Assembly: GCA_963811805.1 (NCBI GenBank)
Contig: CAWESU010000001.1
Span: forward strand, 2,356,001 to 2,420,000
Length of the DNA: 64,000 nucleotides
Direction of reading: 5' to 3'
DNA from: DAHUXN01 sp963811805
GTDB lineage: Bacteria > Acidobacteriota > Terriglobia > Acidiferrales > UBA7541
Position 1 is the stretch's first letter; the number at the start of each line of letters is the position of its first letter. Below, one piece after another: positions 56,780 to 64,000 of the stretch. Under the pieces are notes generated by a model. The model did not search any database, was not told the DNA's origin, and saw only the letters and a list, made by a program, of their open reading frames with translations. The position numbers and the translations under genes were made by a program.

Positions 56780-57703
56780 TCACTTTTTCCCGGTCTTCTT
56801 GGTTCGTGGCGCATCCACGCCAAAATCCCATAGGAGAAGGCTTATGCCTTCCTTGGGGAAAAACTGCGCGAGTGCATACTCTCCGGGCGCAAGCGATTTC
56901 CCCAGCGTGAAATGATACAAACCCTTTGCCACTTGCCATTCTTGCAAGGAGACAATCTTGCCCTTGTTGTTTTGCTGCCCAAAGAGCGTGTCGATGTTTT
57001 CGATGTGCCTTTTGTCGCCCTCTATGCGCGCCACGAGGAGTTCGATCTGCGGTTCGCCGAGGTCCGCAGTGCGAAAATAAAACTCCGGATTTGGATTGTT
57101 AATTCGAAAGGCCGCGTGCCGGCCCGGCAGATCCACGCTGGTGCGCGTCGGTATGACGGGCAAGGGAACTACGACTTGCTCCACGAAGTGGCCCTTGTTC
57201 AGCTTCGAGGATGCGGCCGATTGCTTGAGAGGCGAAATGGCGCGGCCATCAAGGAGGAAAAACCCTTGACCGGGCGGCAGGAGGACACCGGGAACGACTT
57301 CGAAACTCGCGTCGACGTCAAGCGGCACTGCTTTTGCGGCATCTTCGCCGGCCTTGATCTTGTTGGTTAGGGCTGCATCTGCCTTCTGTTCGGCAGTCTC
57401 GTCTTGCTTCGTGGCCGCCCAGTCGACCAGCGAGGCCGGGATTTCTTCCCATTCGGAACGCTCTATGCTGAAGTAGCGAACGCGGTCTCCATCGATCTGA
57501 TAACTGCTTACGATTTGGAAAGTGCCATCCTTCATCACCAGCTTCTTGCCGCGCGGCACGGTTGGACCAGAAGCCTCTTGCTGCATTGTGCCGGGGATGA
57601 GACTGGGTCGCGGCGCTGTCGCGGCAATTGGGATGGTGAGAAGCGCGGCAACAAGGAAGGACGCGCCAAAAAACGAGAATCGGAAAGGGCTGCGCTTGTG
57701 CAT
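56780..57703 (-). CDS. Exported hypothetical protein
   Basis: A protein of about 307 aa with a signal or anchor segment (FSFFGASFLVAALLTIPIAA). A motif KKLVMKDGTFQIVSSYQIDG, then RVRYFSIERSEWEEIPASLV, is seen in many acidobacterial hypothetical proteins as I recall. The C-terminal half contains FRTADLGEPQIELLVARIEG and YALAQFFPKEGISLLLWDFG. I do not recognise a function. The frame is open from 57859, but ATG 57703 puts the signal sequence at the start. It is convergent with the histidine kinase gene. Confidence 0.75.
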   Translation of the reverse strand: MHKRSPFRFSFFGASFLVAALLTIPIAATAPRPSLIPGTMQQEASGPTVPRGKKLVMKDGTFQIVSSYQIDGDRVRYFSIERSEWEEIPASLVDWAATKQDETAEQKADAALTNKIKAGEDAAKAVPLDVDASFEVVPGVLLPPGQGFFLLDGRAISPLKQSAASSKLNKGHFVEQVVVPLPVIPTRTSVDLPGRHAAFRINNPNPEFYFRTADLGEPQIELLVARIEGDKRHIENIDTLFGQQNNKGKIVSLQEWQVAKGLYHFTLGKSLAPGEYALAQFFPKEGISLLLWDFGVDAPRTKKTGKK

Positions 57704-57889
57704 CGCGGAAGTGGTCTTCGCTAACGGCGCCTGAAGTCTAGGATGCTCTTCTCGACAGGGCAGTTTGCCACGCTGGTTCAGTTTATACCCGAGAAGCGGA
57801 AAACAGCAATGGCGTGAGATTTGGCCCGAAGGAGAAGATTCCGCTCGATGGCGTGCCATATGCGTCGCAAACCGAGCTACGGACTAGGG

Positions 57890-58108
57890 CTAGTGGTCGC
57901 AGCGAGGAGACAGCACGTTGAGGATCATCAACTCCGAGTTCGTAAAAAGCCACTTCTCCGCCTCAGCGCCAGCTGCCTCGGCCGCGCGGACCAATGAGCC
58001 GAGATGCTTCAGTTGAGCCAGCCTTCGAAGATGCTCGAGGCAAATTCCCGTAATGCGAGAAACTTCGTCTTCGGTGAAGAGCTTTTGACTCGACGGGATG
58101 TAGGACAA
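57890..58108 (-). CDS. Small protein with a possible MerR/excisionase-like helix-turn-helix
   Basis: A 72-aa protein starting at TTG 58108 with a good GGGAGGAA site about 8 bp before. The segment QKLFTEDEVSRITGICLEHL, then RRLAQLKHLG, resembles the winged-helix start of MerR/excisionase-like proteins. The rest, AAEAAGAEAEKWLFTNSELM, is short and helical. I cannot assign a family with confidence. No partner gene is adjacent. Confidence 0.5.
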   Translation of the reverse strand: MSYIPSSQKLFTEDEVSRITGICLEHLRRLAQLKHLGSLVRAAEAAGAEAEKWLFTNSELMILNVLSPRCDH

Positions 58109-58357
58109 TTCTTCGATTCCTCCCGATTACTCGTTCTGAGTCATCGGAAAATCACGAAAATACTTGAGCATGTGGCTTGCCAATCTTTGGCACCAACTGC
58201 CGAAGGCCAAGGCTATCTGCCAAGATCTTCACAGACAATGATTTACGGAAGTGAGCCCTAAGGGAGAGCTGACGTGGAGGTATGGAATTTGCACCACGGC
58301 GGAGGAAATATTTTGCCCATCTTGCGGATGTGCCTACAGTTTTTGGTAGAGGAGGGC

Positions 58358-59803
58358 TTATGAACTGTCACCAGTGACTTGCTCGAATGCATGAGCCAAC
58401 TGCAGGATGCGCGCTTCCATGAAAGGAGGAGCGAAGATTTGCAGGCCTATGGGTAGCCTGTTTGAAGTGACGCCGCACGGGATGGAGATTGCAGGAACGC
58501 CCGCCAAGTCCCCGGTAACTGTATATATATCAGATAGATACATGGCGAGCGGGTCGTCGATGCGCTCGCCGATCCGGAAGGCTGGCGAAGGCGATGTGGG
58601 CGTCACGATCACATCCACTTTTTTGAATGCCTCTGTGAAATCGCGGGTGATCAAAGAACGCACCTTCTGTGCGCGGAGATAGTAGGCATCGTAATAGCCC
58701 GACGAGAGGGCATACGTCCCGAGCATGATGCGGCGTTTCACCTCGGTACCGAACCCGCGGCCGCGAGTTTTCTTATACATTTCGCGCAGACTGCTGCCAT
58801 CCACGCGCAGTCCGTAACGAACGCCGTCAAAACGGGCAAGGTTGGAGCTTGCCTCGGCGTTCGCGACGATGTAATAGGTCGCGATGGCGTAGTCGGTGTG
58901 CGGCATGCTCAGGTTCACCGTGCGGCAACCCAGTTCCTTGAAAACTTCGATTCCGTTTTCTACTTTCTGCCGGACTTCTGAATCCATGCCTTCGCCGAAA
59001 TATTCCACTGGAATCCCGATGCGCATTCCCTCAACGGATTTTTCAATTTCTGCGGAAAAAACAGGCACGGGGACACTGGCCGAGGTCGAATCGTTCTCAT
59101 CGCGTCCGGAAATGACCGCCAGAAAGGCTGCGATGTCGCTCACCGTGGTGGCAAAGGGACCGATGCGGTCGAGAGAAGAAGCAAACGCGATGAGCCCATA
59201 GCGAGAGACGCGGCCATACGTCGGCATCAGCGCGGGGATGCCACAGAGCGCTCCCGGTTGCCGAATCGATCCGCCTGTGTCCGTTCCGAGTGCGCCGACG
59301 GCCAACTGCGCGGCCACGGCCGCCGCCGAGCCTCCGCTCGAGCCGCCAGGAACACGATCGAGGGCCACCGGATTGCGTACTGGGCCGAAGGCAGAATTCT
59401 CGTTCGAACTGCCCATGGCGAACTCGTCACAATTTGTTTTTCCCAGAATCACCGCGCCAGCTTCCTCCAGCCGCGCCACAGCGGTGGCATCGTAAGGCGG
59501 AACGTAATTTTCAAGGATGCGCGACGCGCATGTGGTGCGGATGCCTCGAGTGCTGATGACGTCCTTGATGGCGATCGGAACCCCCGCGAGCGGCGGCAGC
59601 TGCTTTCCGCTTGTGCGCAGGCCATCGACGCGATCCGCCTGAGCGTAGGCCCGCTCAGGCGAAAGCGTCAGGAATGCATTCAATTCAGGATTGCGCTTCT
59701 CGATGCGCGAGTAGAATTCGGCGGTCAGTTCGCGCGCGGAAATCGTTTTGGCTTCGAGCGCCGCACGTACCGAGGAAACTGTCCATTTCTTGACGGCGTT
59801 CAC
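58358..59803 (-). CDS. gatA: Glutamyl-tRNA(Gln) amidotransferase subunit A
   Basis: A 481-aa amidase-signature enzyme. The Ser-cisSer-Lys triad is present: Lys80 in AGVPIAIKDVISTRG, cis-Ser155 in PGGSSGGSAAAVAA and nucleophile Ser179 in GTDTGGSIRQPG. It releases ammonia from glutamine so that GatB can amidate Glu-tRNA(Gln) or Asp-tRNA(Asn). The following segment reads CGIPALMPTYGRVSRYG, where the family almost always has CGVVGLKPTYGRVS. GatC overlaps its start by 4 bp; gatB is not in the window. The C-terminus is complete. Confidence 0.93.
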   Translation of the reverse strand: MNAVKKWTVSSVRAALEAKTISARELTAEFYSRIEKRNPELNAFLTLSPERAYAQADRVDGLRTSGKQLPPLAGVPIAIKDVISTRGIRTTCASRILENYVPPYDATAVARLEEAGAVILGKTNCDEFAMGSSNENSAFGPVRNPVALDRVPGGSSGGSAAAVAAQLAVGALGTDTGGSIRQPGALCGIPALMPTYGRVSRYGLIAFASSLDRIGPFATTVSDIAAFLAVISGRDENDSTSASVPVPVFSAEIEKSVEGMRIGIPVEYFGEGMDSEVRQKVENGIEVFKELGCRTVNLSMPHTDYAIATYYIVANAEASSNLARFDGVRYGLRVDGSSLREMYKKTRGRGFGTEVKRRIMLGTYALSSGYYDAYYLRAQKVRSLITRDFTEAFKKVDVIVTPTSPSPAFRIGERIDDPLAMYLSDIYTVTGDLAGVPAISIPCGVTSNRLPIGLQIFAPPFMEARILQLAHAFEQVTGDSS

Positions 59804-60102
59804 CGCTCGATGACCTTGGGGACGCGGAAATAAGGGGCCTTGGCTTGCGGCGCTTGCTCCAGGATGGCCTTTGAAACGTCGCAGGTGCCCACAATATCAT
59901 CGCGCAGGGTCGCTTCCGGAGCGGCGTGGGCCTCCAAGACCTGCGCCATTGGTTCGACGCCAGACACGTCCAGTTCCTTGAGCTTATCGATGTAGCTTAG
60001 AATACCGTCGAGCTGGGTGCGGATCTTTTCAACTTCCGCTTCCGTGAGTTCCAGATCCGCCAGTTCGGCGACGTGCATCACTTCTTCGCGGCTGATTTTC
60101 AT
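59800..60102 (-). CDS. gatC: Glutamyl-tRNA(Gln) amidotransferase subunit C
   Basis: A 100-aa protein of normal GatC length. It has VMHVAELADLELTEAEVEKI, LDGILSYIDKLKELDVSGVE, PMAQVLEAHAAPEATLRDDI and the C-terminal FRVPKVIE. It bridges GatA and GatB. It overlaps gatA (ATGA) and the upstream DUF721 gene by 4 bp, so three genes form one transcript. Confidence 0.95.
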   Translation of the reverse strand: MKISREEVMHVAELADLELTEAEVEKIRTQLDGILSYIDKLKELDVSGVEPMAQVLEAHAAPEATLRDDIVGTCDVSKAILEQAPQAKAPYFRVPKVIER

Positions 60103-60455
60103 AGCTTGGGCTTTGCACGCTTGCGCAGGAAAGGCAGGTGATCGTTGTCGACTTCATATGCGAGGCGTTTAGCTTGCGGTGCCAATGCCACACGCACTTC
60201 TCGTACGAGCGTTCCACCCCAGGCCTGATTGACGCGCTCGCGCAATTGCTGCTCCATCGTTTCGGTCTGGTTTTTCCACGCGCGCGAATCCGCTTCCACG
60301 CACAAAACTCCCTTTATGCAACTCGTCGGGCGAACGTGGGCCGCCATCGTTTCGCCGATGAGCGCCGGCCATCGCGCCTGCAACCAAGCTGCGGCAGCGC
60401 TCGGATCGCGCATGCTTCGCAACGCAACGCCCAGGAAATCGCCTGCTCGTTCCAT
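60099..60455 (-). CDS. DUF721/DciA family protein
   Basis: A 118-aa protein. LQARWPALIGETMAAHVRPT, then a beta-rich part with LCVEADSRAWKNQTETMEQQ and LRERVNQAWGGTLVREVRVA, matches the DUF721 module. The family includes DciA, the ancestral loader of the DnaB helicase. Whether this short member loads the helicase is not known. It is the first gene of the dciA-like/gatC/gatA unit. Confidence 0.8.
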   Translation of the reverse strand: MERAGDFLGVALRSMRDPSAAAAWLQARWPALIGETMAAHVRPTSCIKGVLCVEADSRAWKNQTETMEQQLRERVNQAWGGTLVREVRVALAPQAKRLAYEVDNDHLPFLRKRAKPKL

Positions 60456-60523
60456 GGAATTTTGATTCTAGCACACGGCTGAAATTCGGTCGGGCTTTCC
60501 GGTTCGCCGAGCACGAACGGGAA

Positions 60524-61105
60524 TTATGCCAGGCCCAGTTCGTTTGCAATGCCGCGCATCGCTTCGATGCAGGTCGCGATGTGCTCATCGAGAGGGATGC
60601 CGAGTTCTTCGGCGCCTTTTCGCACATCGTCACGGCTGACGCCACGTGCGAACGCTTTGTCTTTGAGCTTCTTTTTGACCGATGCCGCTTCCACGTCCGC
60701 GATTTTCTTGCTGGGCTTGATCAGCGCGCACGCGGTCAAAAAGCCGGCGAGCTCATCGCAGGCGAAAAGCGTGCGATCAAGAGCGGATTCGCGCTTCACT
60801 CCCGTGTAATCGGCATGGGCCAGGATTGCATGGACCATTTCTTCCGGATAGCCGTGCTCGCGAAGGACGCTGGAACCCTGCGCGGGATGCTCTTTGTCTG
60901 CATGGTGCTCCGCATTGGGCCAGCGCTCGTAATCAAAGTCGTGAAGCAAAGCCGCGCGGCCCCAGAGTTCCTCATCAGCTCCGTTCTTGCGGGCGTAGGC
61001 GCGTACGCAGGCTTCTACGGCCAGCGCGTGTTTGCGCAGATTCTCGCTTTGTGTGTACTCGCAGAGCAATTTCCAGGCGTCTTCCCGGCTTGGCAGGTTG
61101 GCCAT
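60524..61105 (-). CDS. HD-domain protein (putative phosphohydrolase)
   Basis: A protein of about 193 aa. It carries RKHALAVEACVRAYARKNGA, the HD pair in AALLHDFDYERWPN, HHADKEHPAQGSSVLREHGY, and a late Asp in LFACDELAGFLTACALIKPS. This is the pattern of small cytosolic HD hydrolases whose substrates are mostly unknown. The frame is open from 61339, but ATG 61105, with GGGGGAAC in front, is the natural start. It is divergent from the zinc-ribbon regulator gene. Confidence 0.85.
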   Translation of the reverse strand: MANLPSREDAWKLLCEYTQSENLRKHALAVEACVRAYARKNGADEELWGRAALLHDFDYERWPNAEHHADKEHPAQGSSVLREHGYPEEMVHAILAHADYTGVKRESALDRTLFACDELAGFLTACALIKPSKKIADVEAASVKKKLKDKAFARGVSRDDVRKGAEELGIPLDEHIATCIEAMRGIANELGLA

Positions 61106-61366
61106 CGTTGTTCCCCCATTTTGTGAGCCCATTAGCGTATCAAAAATGGCTTTTACCCGGGACGGCTTCTTCGCTGCCCGGAAAGATTGATTTTCCCGTC
61201 GTGCTGGGGCTAGAATCTTGACGCGTTCTGGAACAAGGAAATAGGCAAAAAAAGACTTGACTTGGGTTAGTGCGCTGGAGAGAATGCCGGTCGCGCCAGT
61301 TTCTGCCTTCCCTCTGTGAAACGTTCCTCCCCTCCGCACCGCCGGAAAAGTCTGTGAGGATGACCG

Positions 61367-62014
61367 GTGGGAGAAAAGAAAGTTGAGGAAGTCATTTCGG
61401 ACATGGACCGAGAAGTAATCCGTTGTGGTGTGTGCGGCCTGGTGCAGTACCGTACGCGAACTGACAATTGCCGTCGTTGCTTGCGTTTACTGCCTCCGAA
61501 GGTGACTTTTGTGATTCCGACGCCGTCGCCCGAAGGGGTGGCCGGCGCCGATGCGCAGTCGGCGGATGAATGGCCGAACCGCGAAACCGTAGAGAATATC
61601 GGCCAGCGGATCCGCCAGTTGCGCGAATCGCGCGGAATGACGCAGAGCCAGCTTCAGGCGCGCTCGCGCGTCTCGCGTTCGTATCTCTCACGCATCGAAA
61701 GCGGGCAGATGACGCCCAGCCTCGGTACGCTCGAGAAGATTGCCGAAGCCTTGGGAGTCGGGTTGAATCGCTTTTTCGTTCCCGAGTCCACCGGCCAGAC
61801 GCTGCTCGAGGATCCGTTCATTCTGGGATTGCGGCCATTTCTGCGCCAGTTGGATTGGGCGCAGTGGCAATCCATCCTTAAGCGCCTGCAGGCGATCAGC
61901 GACCACGTGAGCAGCAGCGTCATACGGCCGCAGGTGCAGCCCATGCAGGAATCGAAAATGCCGCACATGTCACCTCGACGGCACACACCGTCGATGGCCT
62001 CGGCCCATCGATAA
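61367..62014 (+). CDS. XRE-type regulator with an N-terminal zinc ribbon
   Basis: A 215-aa protein. Residues 18-43 contain IRCGVCGLVQYRTRTDNCRR and a following Cys, giving two CxxC pairs. The XRE helix-turn-helix at about residues 75-130 reads IGQRIRQLRESRGMTQSQLQ, then RSRVSRSYLSRIESGQMTPS. The tail is helical, with LEDPFILGLRPFLRQLDWAQ. I recall this zinc-ribbon plus XRE layout in Acidobacteriota. It probably binds DNA, with the ribbon holding a metal or a partner. It starts with GTG. Confidence 0.85.
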   Translation: MGEKKVEEVISDMDREVIRCGVCGLVQYRTRTDNCRRCLRLLPPKVTFVIPTPSPEGVAGADAQSADEWPNRETVENIGQRIRQLRESRGMTQSQLQARSRVSRSYLSRIESGQMTPSLGTLEKIAEALGVGLNRFFVPESTGQTLLEDPFILGLRPFLRQLDWAQWQSILKRLQAISDHVSSSVIRPQVQPMQESKMPHMSPRRHTPSMASAHR

Positions 62015-62073
62015 CGGTTTTTCAAATCGAGAGCTAGCTCGGCGGCGCTGGATGGCGTCGCCGAGTACATGTC

Positions 62074-62547
62074 ATGCCAGCCGTCACCTACCGAGAGGCA
62101 GAAAAATTCGACATACCTCCTATGGCGCAAGTCCGTGCCGCTGAATGGGAAACTGAGGAGTACTGGCGTAGACGTATCGCCGCGTACATGGATGGTGATC
62201 TCGACCCAAGGTTGGCTCTCAAGCCACGAGTCGGCTACGTAGCGTACGAAGGCGACACTCTCGTGGGTTTTATCGCGGGGCACTTGACGCGCCGCCATTC
62301 CTGCGATGGCGAGCTGGAGTGGATCAATGTGATTCCGGAGCGGCGGGGAGGCGGCATCGCCTCGGAATTGCTTCGGTTGCTGGCGGGCTGGTTTGTGGCG
62401 CAGAAAGCTTCACGAATTTGTGTGGATGTTGAACCAACGAACACTGCGGCGCGACGGTTCTACGCGCGACATGGTGCCGAGGAGTTGAACCCGCACTGGC
62501 TGGTTTGGAAGGACATCGACGTCGTGCTCGGCAAGCACGGCCGCTAA
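62074..62547 (+). CDS. GNAT family N-acetyltransferase
   Basis: A 157-aa acetyltransferase. The acetyl-CoA-binding motif A is NVIPERRGGGIASELLRLLA, preceded by LVGFIAGHLTRRHSCDGELE and followed by ICVDVEPTNTAARRFYARHG. The substrate is not predictable; RimI-like protein or antibiotic targets are possible. The stop overlaps by 4 bp with the end of a small gene on the other strand. Confidence 0.88.
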   Translation: MPAVTYREAEKFDIPPMAQVRAAEWETEEYWRRRIAAYMDGDLDPRLALKPRVGYVAYEGDTLVGFIAGHLTRRHSCDGELEWINVIPERRGGGIASELLRLLAGWFVAQKASRICVDVEPTNTAARRFYARHGAEELNPHWLVWKDIDVVLGKHGR

Positions 62548-62666
62548 ATAACCATCGTTACGACCCAGGCCAGGAAAACGCACACCAGAATCGCCCCCAA
62601 AATAATTAACCGTTTGTTCGACTGGCCGCCACTCTGTGTGGATTGCGGCTTGGAACGCTCCGGCAT
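62544..62666 (-). CDS. Small single-helix membrane protein, 40 aa
   Basis: A short frame starting at ATG 62666, with GGGGG about 8 bp before. A hydrophilic start, PERSKPQSTQSGGQSNKR, leads to one membrane helix, LIILGAILVCVFLAWVVTMV, ending directly at the stop. The N-in, tail-anchored look and the clean basic-to-hydrophobic switch favour a real gene over chance. It has no recognised family and lies between glpX and the GNAT gene. Confidence 0.45.
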   Translation of the reverse strand: MPERSKPQSTQSGGQSNKRLIILGAILVCVFLAWVVTMVI

Positions 62667-62744
62667 CTGCGCAGCCCCCTGACCCTTCCGATTTGGACGA
62701 GCATTGCCTGGCAAGACCGAGATGAGACTAGAGTACCGTCGATT

Positions 62745-63728
62745 CTACGAAAAACGAACTTTTGCGTCGGGGCGTTTGTTCAAATGGACACTGTCGATGA
62801 AGCGCACTTGGCGGTCGTCATAGGTGAGCACCAGCGAATGCGTGCGGACACCCTCGCCGAAGAAGCGCACGCCGCGCAGCAGATTGCCTTCCGTGACTCC
62901 GGTACATGCAAAAATGATTTTCTTTCCGGGCGCGAGATCGTCCGTCTTGTAGATCTTCTTCGCGTCCGTCACGCCCATCTTGGCCAACCGCTCGTGCTGT
63001 TCCGGCGTTGAGACCACCAGCCGCGCTGTGATTTCGCCGTTCAGGCACTTCAAGGCCGCGGCTGTCAGAACTCCTTCCGGCGCGCCGCCTGTTCCCATCA
63101 CCGCGTGAACGCCGGAACCCAAGACCGCTGCGGCGATTCCGGCAGAAAGATCGCCATCGCTGATCAGACGGATGCGCGCCCCGGCGTTGCGAATTTCGCC
63201 GATCAGCTTCTCGTGCCGCGGTCGGTCAAGAACAATGACGACCAGGTCTTCGACCAGACGGTCGAGCCGGCGAGCAATGGCTTTCAAATTGTCCTTTACC
63301 GGCGCATCGAGTTCGACGGCCCCTCGGCACGTGGGCCCGACGACGATTTTCTCCATGTACAAATCCGGAGCGTGGAGCAGTCCACCTTTCTCGCTCGCGG
63401 CCAAAACGGTGATGGCGTTGGGCTCGCCCGTGGCGCACAGATTCGTGCCTTCGAGCGGGTCAACAGCAATGTCCACGGCCGGATAGCTGTCCTTGTGCTT
63501 CGACGCTAGGCCGACTTTTTCACCGATAAACAACATCGGCGCTTCATCGCGTTCGCCCTCGCCAATGACGATGGTGCCGTCCATGCCGACATTATCCATT
63601 TCGCGACGCATGGCCTCGACGGCGACGGCGTCTGCTTTGTGCTGGTCGCCCAGTCCCATGGTGTGCGCCGAGGCAATCGCCGCCTGCTCAACGACGCGAA
63701 GGAATTCGAGGCTAAGTTTGTCTTCCAT
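62745..63728 (-). CDS. glpX: Class II fructose-1,6-bisphosphatase
   Basis: A protein of about 327 aa of the GlpX family. Visible motifs are GTIVIGEGERDEAPMLFIGE, the metal-binding DIAVDPLEGTNLCATG, and VMGTGGAPEGVLTAAALKCL. It dephosphorylates fructose-1,6-bisphosphate in gluconeogenesis. ATG 63728, with GGGAG before it, gives the normal start; a GTG at 63761 also fits and would overlap the upstream stop. The upstream DUF711-like gene is on the same strand 29 bp away, so the two may be co-transcribed. Confidence 0.93.
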   Translation of the reverse strand: MEDKLSLEFLRVVEQAAIASAHTMGLGDQHKADAVAVEAMRREMDNVGMDGTIVIGEGERDEAPMLFIGEKVGLASKHKDSYPAVDIAVDPLEGTNLCATGEPNAITVLAASEKGGLLHAPDLYMEKIVVGPTCRGAVELDAPVKDNLKAIARRLDRLVEDLVVIVLDRPRHEKLIGEIRNAGARIRLISDGDLSAGIAAAVLGSGVHAVMGTGGAPEGVLTAAALKCLNGEITARLVVSTPEQHERLAKMGVTDAKKIYKTDDLAPGKKIIFACTGVTEGNLLRGVRFFGEGVRTHSLVLTYDDRQVRFIDSVHLNKRPDAKVRFS

Positions 63729-63757
63729 GTTGGCTCCCGTGGGCCCGCTCGCTTCGT

Positions 63758-64000
63758 TCACCGAATCGGTTGGATTTTCGCGTTTACCAGGAACGGGTCC
63801 TCAAATTCCGTTTCCTCGCCCGGCGTTTTTCCTTTCACCGGAAGCAAACGCGCCGCCAGCGGTTTGTGCCACTTGTAGGCGAGGCTCGCAACATCCTTGA
63901 GAATCGACGCGATTTCCGCTTCGCTGGTGTCGCCCGGCATCGGTATCACATCAAGTCCCGTGGCGCACACCGAGGAATAGAGCAGCAGAGAATTAAGCGA
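63758..64000 (-). CDS. DUF711/UPF0210-like protein, 3' end only
   Basis: The last 80 codons of a gene that continues beyond the right edge. The frame reads SLNSLLLYSSVCATGLDVIP and then MPGDTSEAEIASILKDVASL. The end, HKPLAARLLPVKGKTPGEET, also fits the C-terminal part of DUF711-type proteins (GLDxxPxPGDTS, then a 'xRLxPxxGK' segment). The family has pyruvate formate-lyase-like annotation without a proven function. Confidence 0.7.
   Translation of the reverse strand, partial: SLNSLLLYSSVCATGLDVIPMPGDTSEAEIASILKDVASLAYKWHKPLAARLLPVKGKTPGEETEFEDPFLVNAKIQPIR

Noticed and set aside
58280..58380. A very short frame with a CPSCGC motif between the small HTH-like gene and gatA
   Set aside because: Only about 26 codons, with no usual start codon in that frame; the cysteine motif is probably chance.

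Overview
The window looks like a chromosome segment of an Acidobacteriota-type bacterium (Terriglobia-like, moderate confidence). The clues are the rpmG/tRNA-Trp/secE/nusG/rplKAJL/rpoBC order, an RpoB with an eight-cysteine insertion in its N-terminal part, and several small uncharacterised protein families that I recall mainly from that phylum. No database search was possible, so the assignment rests on sequence reading and memory of the families.

Region 1 (1-24.2 kb) is a Wzx/Wzy-type exopolysaccharide locus, almost all on the + strand. It starts with the end of an SLBB-domain outer-membrane export protein. Next come an unusual PAP2-phosphatase/Wzi fusion, a chain-length regulator without a kinase domain, a NusG-like antiterminator, a flippase, a polymerase-like protein and two GT2 glycosyltransferases. 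An AsnB-type amidotransferase, a fused alcohol dehydrogenase/Gfo-Idh-MocA oxidoreductase, a heparinase-like lyase and a GT4 glycosyltransferase follow. The locus ends with a PglC/PglD/PglE/PglF-like set that would make UDP-diacetylbacillosamine and load it on undecaprenyl phosphate, plus a UDP-GlcNAc 2-epimerase. Many genes overlap by 4 bp (ATGA).

Region 2 (24.2-40 kb) is mixed. It opens with a scar of three broken genes: a frameshifted HNH nuclease and two 5'-truncated genes that meet head to head. Then come a zinc-ribbon membrane protein, a homocysteine methyltransferase/MTHFR fusion and a compact ribbon-helix-helix two-gene cassette with a tandem 10-bp operator. These are followed by cystathionine beta-synthase, an orphan HicB, a frameshifted DUF5063 gene, RidA, a class A penicillin-binding protein, ThiL and an M23 peptidase.

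Region 3 (40.1-54.3 kb) is the core information-processing cluster: four tRNAs, tuf, rpmG, tRNA-Trp, secE, nusG, rplKAJL and rpoBC, closed by a clear intrinsic terminator. Stem-loops sit between rplL and rpoB and directly in front of the rpoC ribosome-binding site.

Region 4 (54.4-64 kb) holds a multi-PAS hybrid histidine kinase, gatCA with a DciA/DUF721 gene, an HD-domain protein, a zinc-ribbon XRE regulator, a GNAT acetyltransferase, a small membrane protein, glpX and the end of a DUF711-like gene cut by the window edge. The most interesting leads are the RHH cassette at 29.2-29.7 kb, the PAP2-Wzi fusion and the RpoB zinc-ribbon insertion.
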